From: Syntrophomonadaceae bacterium
Lineage (GTDB): Bacteria > Bacillota > Dethiobacteria > PWVN01
Assembly (NCBI GenBank): GCA_003561835.1
Contig: PWVN01000049.1
Coordinates: 1-9,389 of the forward strand
Direction: 5' to 3'
DNA length: 9,389 nt
Numbering within the stretch: position 1 is the stretch's first letter; each line of letters starts with the position of its first letter. The position numbers and the translations under genes are program-made. Below are positions 1-5,892 of the stretch, in pieces. A model generated the notes under the pieces. That model saw only the letters and a program-made list of their open reading frames with translations, had not been told where the DNA came from and ran no database searches.

Positions 1-33
1 CGTCCCCGGCCGCTTCTTCCAGGTAGGGAACGC

Positions 34-858
34 CTACCCTTTGTCCTTGCCGGGGTCAAGGCCCTTTCCTCTTTGCTTTCGCCGCAGGGGCAGCCGGCGG
101 CTCTTCCTGTTCCAGACCTCCATCCCGTCGGCTGTCCTGAGGGGGTGCAGCTCCCGATCCGGGGCAAAAGGTTTCAGGTCTGCTGCCTCATGCCTTGAAG
201 ACGGCAGTCCCAATCTTTGCTCTTTCCGTGGTTCCCCCATGTCCCCTGCCCCTTCTTCTACAGTGATTACCCGGGCTTTTCTCACCAGAGAGCCGTCGGC
301 ATAAACAAAACCCCTTCTGATAACCTCCGCAACCTGGCAGGCAAAGAGGCCCTCCCCTGCCGCATCCTCCTGGCTGACTGTCCCAATGGCTTCGGAATGG
401 AGGGGGCTGAACTCCCGTCCAAGCACGGGGATTTCCCTGTACCCCAAATCCTTCAACTGCACAATTATTTTTTTCGTCCAGGAATTAAATAGAGTTTTCC
501 AGGTGCTGGCCCCATCTCCGGAGATTTTTGCCGCAACCAGGTCCAGGTCATCCAGCAGGTCCAACAGGCATTGGAGCATGAGGTGCTGTTCCCTCTCCAC
601 ATACAAAAGCTGTTCCTGCAGCCTGTCCGATGTTCTTTGATTCGTCCCGAGTTTATTCAGGTTATCCAGGATTTCCTGGGTTCCCTTGTACTGCATGCGC
701 AGGACTTTGCCTTCTTGCTGTGTCACGGCTTCCCTGAGGTCGTCGAACCTGTCTTCCAGCCTGTCCAGCCTTTCGCCCAATCTGTCGACGCTTTCGGCCA
801 CAACCCTTAGGGATTCGGACATATCCTGCCTTTTCCGTTTACCCATCCACAAAATCAA
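34..858 (-). CDS. GrpE-like nucleotide exchange factor with long coiled coil and basic C-terminal tail
   Basis: Predicted protein of 274 residues. Residues about 15-100 are heptad-rich and highly charged (RLGERLDRLEDRFDDLRE), a long coiled coil. Residues about 90-200 resemble GrpE: a helical segment with LLDLLDDLD, then the beta-domain signature GYREIPVLGREFSPLHSEAIG (approximately GYExI..GexFDPxxHEAv in GrpE), then the RRGFVYADGSLVRKARVITV strand pair matching the GrpE ending GYxxxgrvLRpAxVxV. GrpE releases ADP from the Hsp70 DnaK in the cytoplasm. Odd features: no dnaK, dnaJ or hrcA is visible here, the family signatures are diverged, and residues about 205-274 form an extra charged tail ending in basic clusters, so the protein is longer than the usual roughly 190-210. 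It may serve a non-canonical Hsp70. The start at 858 is TTG just after AAAGGGTGAG; ATG at 846 is an equally credible start four codons later. Confidence 0.8.
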   Translation of the reverse strand: MILWMGKRKRQDMSESLRVVAESVDRLGERLDRLEDRFDDLREAVTQQEGKVLRMQYKGTQEILDNLNKLGTNQRTSDRLQEQLLYVEREQHLMLQCLLDLLDDLDLVAAKISGDGASTWKTLFNSWTKKIIVQLKDLGYREIPVLGREFSPLHSEAIGTVSQEDAAGEGLFACQVAEVIRRGFVYADGSLVRKARVITVEEGAGDMGEPRKEQRLGLPSSRHEAADLKPFAPDRELHPLRTADGMEVWNRKSRRLPLRRKQRGKGLDPGKDKG

Positions 859-887
859 CTCACCCTTTCCCTACTCTCACAATATAA

Positions 888-917
888 TTTATAATCCGGA
901 CCCATGCTTTAGAGCAA
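888..917 (-). promoter_or_regulatory. Possible SigA promoter of the GrpE-like gene
   Basis: On the minus strand, TTGCTC (912-917) and TATAAA (888-893) are separated by 18 bases and lie 30-60 bases upstream of the GrpE-like start, in an AT-rich patch inside GC-rich DNA. The -35 and -10 each depart from consensus, so this is a plausible assignment only. Confidence 0.35.
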
Positions 918-937
918 ACCGTAAACAAATCGATTGA

Positions 938-1192
938 GGCCTGCGGGCCATTGGGGAAGCCCTCTTTGCCCTGGGAAGGGTAGAGGAGGGAGATGGGGTT
1001 TTCGAGCAGCTGACCCGGGATTTCCCTGAATCCCCCTGGCCCTATATCGTCTGGGGAGATATGTACCGTATCTATGGAAAATCCCCCGCGGCTGAAGAAA
1101 AAGCGCAAAAAATATATCGTGCCGGCTTGAAAGGCGCCGTAAAGGAGAAGGATAAGCTTCTGGCCAGGTTAGAAGAAGGTGTAGAAAAGTAG
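938..1192 (+). pseudogene. C-terminal remnant of a TPR-like protein
   Basis: An 84-codon frame runs from just after an in-frame TGA (935-937) to TAG at 1190-1192. It reads as ordinary protein: RAIGEALFALGRVEEGDGVF, then a segment with FPESPWPYIVWGDMYRIYG, then a charged helical end (KEKDKLLARLEEGVEK). The alternation of small and aromatic residues and the LGRVEEGDGVFEQL..FPESPW pattern resemble tetratricopeptide helices. No ATG, GTG or TTG start with a ribosome binding site exists near the 5' end; the first in-frame ATG is far inside. I therefore read it as the tail of a gene whose 5' part was deleted or rearranged, leaving it beside the promoter of the leftward GrpE-like gene. A short expressed ORF using a rare start cannot be excluded. 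Confidence 0.6.
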
Positions 1193-1217
1193 CAGGGCGG
1201 GAATGGCGGAAGCAGGG

Positions 1218-1241
1218 AAGGCGATGGTCTTCCAGCGCCTT
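1218..1241. terminator. Hairpin between convergent ends (weak terminator candidate)
   Basis: AAGGCG (1218-1223) pairs with CGCCTT (1236-1241), and inside it TGG pairs with CCA around a four-base loop. It lies exactly between the plus-strand gene remnant and the stop codon of the minus-strand HEAT gene. Only a short T run follows on the plus strand and none on the minus strand, so its termination strength is doubtful. Confidence 0.3.
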
Positions 1242-2113
1242 TAAACTTCATCATCGTCTTCCTGCTCATCGTCTTCCTCAAAGTACTCCCCATACTCTTC
1301 CATAAAATCGTCCTCCCCATCAGGCTCTATTCCCAGAAGCGCATTCATTATGGATTTGCTGGGCATGGCAATCTCCATAACTTCCAGGGGCAGGTACCCC
1401 TCTACCCTGCCCTTTTTGATGCGGCCGGCGGCAATCTGGCAAATCAGGTAGTCCGAGTACTCCTTGGGAAAATGGCCCTGGGCCTTTTTGATATGGGGGA
1501 TGGCGCTCTTATCCTGCTGGCGGACCATGCAGTCCAGCAAATGGAAAAAATCCACGTTCTGGTACACCCACTCCATTTTACTGGTGTCAAAAGCTTCCCC
1601 GGGAATAACCTTCATGTAGTCGTCCAGCAGGGTGTTCAAAAAAGCAGCGGATGCGGGGCAGCGGATGTCGCCGATAGCCCTCAGGGCGTGGTGGGTATGG
1701 GTTATAAGCCCCCTGTCGGGTGCCGGGTGGGCAATCCTGTACTCGACGGATTTGATGATGTCCGGTACGCATCCCGGGCCAAACTCCACCAGGGCCTCCT
1801 GGCAGTATTTTCCCAGGTCCCTATCCTCCAGGTTCTCAACCAGGGGTTCAATAGCTCGGGTGTCCCCGATGGCAGCGAGGGTGGCGGCGGCATAGGCGAA
1901 ACTGGGGTAGTCTTGTTTTTTCAGCACATCGATCAGAGCGGGTACTGCCGTTTCACCCAGGGCCTCCAGTTTTTTCGCGGCTTCCTTCAACCTGGCCTCC
2001 CGCTTTTTTGCCGCTCTCTCGAAAGAGGGGGAATGGTCAAAGGCCTGCAGCTGTGTTATCAGGCTATCTAGAGACTCCGCCGCTGCCGGGGTTTCTTTCC
2101 TCTTCTTCGCCAT
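1241..2113 (-). CDS. HEAT-repeat protein with acidic C-terminal tail
   Basis: Predicted cytoplasmic protein of 290 residues. After a basic start (MAKKRKE), residues about 35-115 form HEAT / PBS-lyase-like helical repeats: LGETAVPALIDVLKKQD, AAATLAAIGDTRAIEPLVENL, EALVEFGPGCVPDIIKSVE, with a further unit at HALRAIGDIRCPASAAFLNTLL (142-163). Residues 165-260 are mixed helical without a recognisable enzyme motif. The last 25 residues are almost all D/E with aromatic residues. HEAT arrays are protein-binding scaffolds; the partner cannot be told from sequence. The start is fixed by a strong AAAGGAGG (2122-2129 on the plus strand) eight bases upstream of the ATG; the frame is open further upstream, but no start there has comparable support. 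It is transcribed alone and leftward, divergent from the M23 lipoprotein gene, with a SigH/0A-like site upstream. Confidence 0.85.
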   Translation of the reverse strand: MAKKRKETPAAAESLDSLITQLQAFDHSPSFERAAKKREARLKEAAKKLEALGETAVPALIDVLKKQDYPSFAYAAATLAAIGDTRAIEPLVENLEDRDLGKYCQEALVEFGPGCVPDIIKSVEYRIAHPAPDRGLITHTHHALRAIGDIRCPASAAFLNTLLDDYMKVIPGEAFDTSKMEWVYQNVDFFHLLDCMVRQQDKSAIPHIKKAQGHFPKEYSDYLICQIAAGRIKKGRVEGYLPLEVMEIAMPSKSIMNALLGIEPDGEDDFMEEYGEYFEEDDEQEDDDEV

Positions 2114-2156
2114 CTCATGCGCCTCCTTTATAGCTGGGGCAAAACTTACTAACCTG

Positions 2157-2185
2157 AATTCGACAAATAATGATGGGATTCCTTT
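2157..2185 (-). promoter_or_regulatory. SigH-like promoter overlapping a perfect Spo0A box
   Basis: Reading the minus strand, AAAGGAATC (2177-2185) matches the SigH -35 consensus RnAGGAwWW at all but the last base. After 12 bases, GTCGAAT (2158-2164) matches the -10 RnnGAAT. The -10 overlaps TTTGTCGAATT (2157-2167), which contains TGTCGAA, the consensus core of a Spo0A binding site. A start near 2150 would give a leader of about 37 bases before the HEAT-gene ATG at 2113. The overlap would let Spo0A block or tune the promoter; that is inference. Confidence 0.55.
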
Positions 2186-2274
2186 CGGAAATGGAAAAGA
2201 GAGAAAATCTTGGAGAAAATGATGGGAGCGGAGAAACCCTCCTCCGCCAACATGCCTGCCCCGCCAACGATCCC

Positions 2275-2303
2275 TTGGGTTAATCCGGCACATATGATAA
2301 AAT
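2275..2303 (+). promoter_or_regulatory. Extended -10 SigA promoter for the M23 lipoprotein gene
   Basis: TTGGGT (2275-2280), a 17-base spacer and TAAAAT (2298-2303). The -10 is preceded by TGA, giving the TGn extended -10 motif. The predicted start near 2310 leaves a leader of about 60 bases to the GTG at 2370. This is the best SigA-type match in the window. Confidence 0.6.
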
Positions 2304-2315
2304 GTACATGTAGAA

Positions 2316-2327
2316 CTGGAATTCCAG
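2316..2327. repeat. 12-bp perfect palindrome in the M23 leader
   Basis: CTGGAATTCCAG is perfectly palindromic and lies just downstream of the predicted transcription start of the M23 lipoprotein gene. A TACATGTA palindrome (2305-2312) sits at the start site itself. Position and symmetry suit a repressor operator; the regulator is unknown. Confidence 0.4.
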
Positions 2328-2369
2328 CGAAGCAAAAATTTTACCCTCATAAACAGGAGGTGGTGTGCA

Positions 2370-3386
2370 GTGTACAGGAACAGATGGCCCCAAATCTTCA
2401 GCTTCATCCTTCTTCTCGCCCTGTTTTTACTGTGCCTTCCCGCCTGTACCCTCCGGGAACCGGCCACCGGTCAGGAAAACCCGGCAAGCAGCCCTGCCGC
2501 AGAAGAGCCGGAACCAAAACCCCAGCTCCGCAAGATCAGGACCCTGCCGCCTCCCGAGGTCGTCTTGAGCCCTGCCCGTCCCATCCAGGGAGACCACCTG
2601 GCCATCCATCTGGGGCCCTTCCTCGAGGAACCGGCAGATGTGCAGGTGGAGGCGGGCCTTCGCGGCGAGATGTCCCTGCCCTTCTGGCACCAGGACCGGG
2701 TGCGCATCCTTCTGGCCATCAGTTATTTCAACGAGCCCGGGGAGTACCCCGTAAGCATAGAGGTTTCCTTTGCCGACGGCAGGGTGTGGGAAACGGAAGC
2801 CCTGATAGAGGTGATGGAGGGGGACTTCCCCTTCCAAAGCTTCAGCATGCCGGCATCCCGGACCGCCGGTTGGACCAGCAAGCAGCTGGAAATAGACCGG
2901 GAAAGGGTCCGGGAGGCCCGGGAAAATACCGTCCCCAGGCCCCTCTGGCAAGGCCCCTTCCAGTGGCCCCTGGAGGGAAGGATCACCTCCGACTACGGCC
3001 TCATGCGGTCCATCAACAATCGAACCCCCACCCGCCACAACGGCATCGATATCGCAGCCCCCCAGGGCACCCCCCTGGCGGCGGCCAATTCGGGCTTCGT
3101 CCGGCTGGCGGAGCTCCAAATGGCCAGAGGCAACATCATCATCATCGACCACGGGCTGGACGTGTGCAGCGCCTACCTGCACCTGCATGAAATTTACGTG
3201 GTGGAAGACCAGTGGGTGGAGAAGGGGGAAATCATCGGCACCATCGGCCAGACGGGCTATGCCACGGGACCCCATCTCCACTGGTCCATCTATGTGGGGC
3301 ATTCCCCCGTGAGCCCCTATTCCTTCATGGATACGGATTACTCCTCTACCCTTTTTCTCTGGGACCGGGCCCTGGGCCCTCTCTAA
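2370..3386 (+). CDS. M23 (LytM-type) metallopeptidase lipoprotein
   Basis: Predicted 338-residue lipoprotein, probably an envelope-anchored peptidoglycan endopeptidase. The signal has basic residues, a hydrophobic core (10-23) and the lipobox LPAC, giving lipidation at C26. A Pro/Glu-rich linker follows (about 30-55), then a beta-rich region of unknown family (about 60-150). The C-terminal M23 domain has the zinc ligands H223xxxD227 (HNGID), H271 in AYLHL and H302xH304 (PHLHW), plus SDYGLMR (207-213) before the active site and the glycine turn TIGQTGYATG (291-300). All catalytic residues are present, so it is probably active on stem-peptide cross-links. The GTG start at 2370 has AGGAGG nine bases upstream; no ATG has similar support. 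It is followed 84 bases later by the AI-2E family gene, so the two may share a transcript. Confidence 0.92.
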   Translation: MYRNRWPQIFSFILLLALFLLCLPACTLREPATGQENPASSPAAEEPEPKPQLRKIRTLPPPEVVLSPARPIQGDHLAIHLGPFLEEPADVQVEAGLRGEMSLPFWHQDRVRILLAISYFNEPGEYPVSIEVSFADGRVWETEALIEVMEGDFPFQSFSMPASRTAGWTSKQLEIDRERVREARENTVPRPLWQGPFQWPLEGRITSDYGLMRSINNRTPTRHNGIDIAAPQGTPLAAANSGFVRLAELQMARGNIIIIDHGLDVCSAYLHLHEIYVVEDQWVEKGEIIGTIGQTGYATGPHLHWSIYVGHSPVSPYSFMDTDYSSTLFLWDRALGPL

Positions 3387-3440
3387 GGGGTTAAACCCCC
3401 GGCGATCCGCGGGTAGCGCCGCCCCCTACGGCGGACGTAC
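3387..3440 (+). other. GC-rich structured spacer, possible attenuating terminator
   Basis: Immediately after the M23 stop comes GGGGTTAAACCCC (3387-3399, arms of six bases around one base), followed by CCGCGG and the inverted pair CCGCC/GGCGG around CCCTAC. The only T run (CACTTTTTAT) is separated from the last stem by about 15 bases, so a classical intrinsic terminator is not clear. It may reduce read-through into the AI-2E gene. Confidence 0.3.
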
Positions 3441-3470
3441 CCCCTCACTTTTTATACGGCAGGTGAAACC

Positions 3471-4562
3471 ATGTTTGCTTCCAAGCCCTTCCGGGCAGCC
3501 CTCTGGGTTTTGACCCTGTTCCTGATCATCCTGGTGGGTATCCAGATTTCCTTTATCTTCATCCCCTTGATCATCCTGGTGCAGACCGTCTTTGTCCCCC
3601 TGCTGCTTTCCGGCCTTCTCTTCTATTTATTCCGCCCCCTGGTGGACTTCCTGGAAAAGCAGAAAGTCCCCCGTCTCCTCTCCATTCTCCTTCTATACCT
3701 GGGCCTGGCGGGGCTTCTGGTTTTCCTGATCATCTTCTTCGGGCCCACGGTGCGGCTGCAGGTGGAGTCCCTGATCCAAAACGCCCCCCAGCTGGCCCGG
3801 GACTTGGAGGGGCAGCTCCTGGGCCTGCAGGAGAACGAATGGGTGGCCCGCCTGCTGGCCATCGAGAGGGTGAACCTGCAAATCGAGGAGGCGGCCCAGC
3901 AGGTCACAGCCTTCATCAGCGACCTGTTCGATTCCCTTACGGAGAATATCCTGAGCTTTGCCGCTGCCGTGGCCAACATCTTCCTGATCCTCTTGACCGT
4001 CCCCTTCATTCTTTTCTACATGCTCAAGGACGGCGGCAAGCTGCCCAACCTCCTGGTCTTCTTCCTTCCCGATTCCCAGAAGGAGGAGGGGAAGAAGGTG
4101 CTCAGCAGCCTGGATACCACACTGAGTTCCTACATCCAGGGGATCATCATCGTCAGCCTCTCGGTGGGGGTCATGGCCTACGTGGGCTTTCGGATCATCG
4201 GCCTGAACTTCGCCCTGACCCTGGCCCTGGTGGCGGCCATCACCAACGTGGTGCCCTTCTTCGGCCCCTTCATCGGTACCATTCCTGCCATCATCGTGGG
4301 TTTTGTCCAATCCCCCCTCATGGCCCTCAAGGTCCTGGCGGTGGTCATCGTCACCCAGCAGGTGGAAAGCAACCTGATCGCCCCCCAGGTTCTGGGGAAG
4401 AAGCTTTCCATCCACCCGGTGGTCATCATCTTTCTGGTCATGGTGGCCGGCCGGTTTGCCGGCTTTCTCGGCATCATCCTGGCCATCCCCACCTTCGCCG
4501 TCCTCCGGGTTGTGGTCGTCCATCTCTACCGCCTGGCAGGCCTCCACATGCGGGAAGGCTGA
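3471..4562 (+). CDS. AI-2E family (UPF0118/PerM-like) membrane protein
   Basis: Predicted polytopic membrane protein of 363 residues, the usual family length. Hydrophobic segments: two N-terminal (about 10-30, 32-55), one at 68-90, then a soluble, largely helical region (93-160), then segments about 160-185, 222-243, 245-275, 283-296 and 315-350. Family signatures: PFILFYMLKDGGK (178-190), ITNVVPFFGPFIGTIPA (257-273) and QQVESNLIAPQVLGKKLSIHP (296-316). The family is named for an E. coli member linked to autoinducer-2 export, but others act in ion or solute export, so the substrate should not be assumed; no luxS is nearby. ATG at 3471 is preceded by GCAGGTGA with good spacing. It is probably co-directional with, and perhaps co-transcribed with, the preceding M23 gene. 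Confidence 0.93.
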   Translation: MFASKPFRAALWVLTLFLIILVGIQISFIFIPLIILVQTVFVPLLLSGLLFYLFRPLVDFLEKQKVPRLLSILLLYLGLAGLLVFLIIFFGPTVRLQVESLIQNAPQLARDLEGQLLGLQENEWVARLLAIERVNLQIEEAAQQVTAFISDLFDSLTENILSFAAAVANIFLILLTVPFILFYMLKDGGKLPNLLVFFLPDSQKEEGKKVLSSLDTTLSSYIQGIIIVSLSVGVMAYVGFRIIGLNFALTLALVAAITNVVPFFGPFIGTIPAIIVGFVQSPLMALKVLAVVIVTQQVESNLIAPQVLGKKLSIHPVVIIFLVMVAGRFAGFLGIILAIPTFAVLRVVVVHLYRLAGLHMREG

Positions 4563-4565
4563 TTC

Positions 4566-4601
4566 CCTGAAAAGGACAATGCTGTCCCCTTCATTTTCAG
4601 G
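4566..4601 (+). other. Long bulged hairpin directly after the AI-2E gene
   Basis: CCTGAAAA (4566-4573) pairs perfectly with TTTTCAGG (4594-4601). Inside, GGACA (4574-4578) pairs with TGTCC (4583-4587) around a four-base loop, leaving a six-base bulge on the 3' side. It starts four bases after the stop codon. No U tract follows, so it is more like a 3'-end stabiliser or processing site than an intrinsic terminator. Confidence 0.4.
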
Positions 4602-4668
4602 CAGAAGAGCCTTTCCGTCCCAACACATCTTATGCAGTTAGCCGTCCTTCCTACGCCGGACCTCCAGG

Positions 4669-4688
4669 AAATTTTTTTGTAAAAATTT
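4669..4688. repeat. AT-rich inverted repeat upstream of the recombinase gene
   Basis: AAATTTTT and AAAAATTT form a perfect 8-base inverted repeat around TTGT, in the most AT-rich stretch between the AI-2E and recombinase genes. The next 75 bases hold no promoter I can assign with confidence. The element could be a curved upstream region, a protein-binding site, or (TTCCT...AGGAA followed by seven T) a weak terminator for the AI-2E gene. Confidence 0.3.
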
Positions 4689-4765
4689 AAGAAAATATCT
4701 CGAAAAGTGTAACAAAACGCCTTCACCTTTCGTTATTTCTATAGATACCAACAGGAGGTGAGGGA

Positions 4766-5680
4766 ATGCTTTTTTCCCGCTGTATTCAAGACTACCTGAA
4801 GTATGTGGAAGAGGAAAAAGGGTTGAGCAGCACCACCATCGACAACTATGGCTATGAGCTGAAACGGTTTCACCAGTATTTCACCGAAAGGGGGGTTGAG
4901 TTGGCCCCAAAAGATGTCAAACTGCAGGAAATTCACCGCTACATCACCTGGCTCCGGGAGGACCGGGGATACAAGCCGGCCTCGGTGAAACGGGTTCTCT
5001 CCATCATTCGCTCCTTTTTCAATTACCTGGTCTGGACGGGAGCCTGCGGCCTGGAGGAGAACCCCGCCCTGAACCTCCCGATGGTGCAGGCGCAAAAAAA
5101 GCTGCCCCAGGTGATGAGCCCGGCCGAAACCCGGAAGTTCCTGCAGGGGATCAAGAAGGTCAGCAACTTTCCGACCCGGGATTATGCCATCTTTCTTCTC
5201 TTCCTGCAGGCCTGCTGCCGCCTGCAGGAGCTGCAGCAGCTCAAACTGAGCAGCGTCGATCTGGATAAGGGGAAGGTGGAAATAAAAGGACTGAGGGGAG
5301 TACGGCGGGTTCCCCTGACCCTGGAGGCCTGCAGGGCCCTGGACGATTACCTGAATGTGCGCCTTTTCCTGCAGGGTACAGATCACCTCTTCGTGAACCC
5401 TGCGGGGTTTCCCATGAGCAAGCCCGGCATCAGCAGCCTTTTCAAATCCCTGGCGAAAAAGACGGGCGTGTACCGAAAGGGCCTCAGTGTCCACAAACTG
5501 AGGCACACTTGCCTGGTCTTGAAGCTGCAGGACGGGCTGAACATGAACACGCTGCAGAAAATTGCCGGCCATGCCAACCCCAGCAGCACCCATATCTACC
5601 GGAAGGTGGTGGAGATGCAGAAGGTCAGGGAGCGGGCGATGTCTGTAAAGGAGGAGGCAGAAGAGGAGAAACAGATGTAA
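4766..5680 (+). CDS. XerC/XerD-like tyrosine recombinase
   Basis: Predicted 304-residue recombinase, the size of XerC/XerD. Residues 1-100 form the core-binding SAM-like domain (FSRCIQDYLKYVEEEKGLSS, with VKRVLSIIRSFFNYLV later). Residues about 110-290 form the catalytic domain, with R152 (CRLQEL), K174 (EIKG), H243 and R246 (VHKLRH), H269 (AGHANPSS) and nucleophile Y278 (HIYRK). These spacings nearly coincide with those of XerD. Such enzymes cut and rejoin DNA through a 3'-phosphotyrosine; Xer proteins resolve chromosome dimers, while relatives are phage or element integrases. There are no flanking phage or element genes, but the usual TGxR before the first arginine is ACCR, so a standalone paralogue rather than the housekeeping pair is likely. 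ATG at 4766 has a very strong AGGAGGTGA (4753-4761). The gene ends in a TAA lying inside the A tract of an opposing terminator. Confidence 0.92.
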   Translation: MLFSRCIQDYLKYVEEEKGLSSTTIDNYGYELKRFHQYFTERGVELAPKDVKLQEIHRYITWLREDRGYKPASVKRVLSIIRSFFNYLVWTGACGLEENPALNLPMVQAQKKLPQVMSPAETRKFLQGIKKVSNFPTRDYAIFLLFLQACCRLQELQQLKLSSVDLDKGKVEIKGLRGVRRVPLTLEACRALDDYLNVRLFLQGTDHLFVNPAGFPMSKPGISSLFKSLAKKTGVYRKGLSVHKLRHTCLVLKLQDGLNMNTLQKIAGHANPSSTHIYRKVVEMQKVRERAMSVKEEAEEEKQM

Positions 5681-5708
5681 AAAAGCCCGGCAGGCCGAAG
5701 TCCGGGCT
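5679..5708 (-). terminator. Rho-independent terminator for the leftward genes
   Basis: On the minus strand, AGCCCGG (5702-5708) and CCGGGCT (5684-5690) form a 7-bp GC-rich stem with an 11-base loop, followed by five further T (5679-5683). It suits transcripts coming leftward from the beta-helix protein gene, about 185 bases after that gene's stop. On the plus strand no T tract follows, so it is one-directional. Its T tract overlaps the recombinase stop codon. Confidence 0.75.
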
Positions 5709-5742
5709 GGCGTCCGGGGTCGACCCGCGCCCGATTCGCCCT

Positions 5743-5787
5743 GCGGGCCTGGTCCGGTTCTGAACTGCGCTCGCGGGCCTGGTCCGG
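5743..5787. repeat. 15-bp direct repeat with a 30-bp period
   Basis: GCGGGCCTGGTCCGG occurs at 5743-5757 and again at 5773-5787, exactly 30 bases apart. The flanking bases of each copy are only loosely similar. It lies in the convergent gap between the recombinase gene and the beta-helix protein gene, in the 3' untranslated region of the latter. It could be the edge of a dispersed intergenic repeat or a recombination-site arm. Confidence 0.7.
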
Positions 5788-5813
5788 AGTTGGGCTGGGG
5801 AAAGGGTAGGGGG

Positions 5814-5835
5814 AGCCTCCCAGGTATCGGAGGCT
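5814..5835. other. Hairpin in the 3' region of the beta-helix protein gene
   Basis: AGCCTCC (5814-5820) and GGAGGCT (5829-5835) form a perfect 7-bp stem with an 8-base loop. No T tract follows on either strand. It lies about 60 bases past the stop of the leftward gene and may protect the transcript's 3' end. Confidence 0.4.
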
Positions 5836-5892
5836 TAGGGGCTCATTGGGGGGATCAGGGAGGGAAGGGTGGAGGCATCAGGGATTCTTTCC

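Noticed and set aside
1..33. Start of another leftward gene immediately after the GrpE-like stop.
   Set aside because: A frame is open on the minus strand, but 33 bases without a start codon or ribosome binding site are not enough to call it.
2114..2467. N-terminal extension of the HEAT-repeat protein by about 118 codons.
   Set aside because: It would cross the M23 start and promoter region, has non-protein-like composition, and AAAGGAGG directs translation to the ATG at 2113.
2210..3190. A long plus-strand frame rich in Pro/Gly/Arg overlapping the M23 gene, and a long minus-strand frame opposite it.
   Set aside because: Both are out-of-frame shadows of GC-rich coding DNA; the 2370-3386 frame alone has a lipobox, M23 motifs and a good ribosome binding site.
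3693..4628. A 311-codon minus-strand frame opposite the AI-2E gene, full of His/Asp/Gly.
   Set aside because: The composition is typical of the antisense of hydrophobic membrane-protein codons, and there is no ribosome binding site or family motif.
4766..5830. An integrated element or phage remnant around the tyrosine recombinase.
   Set aside because: There are no excisionase, relaxase, phage or transposase genes and no tRNA or matching att-like ends; base composition is like the neighbours.
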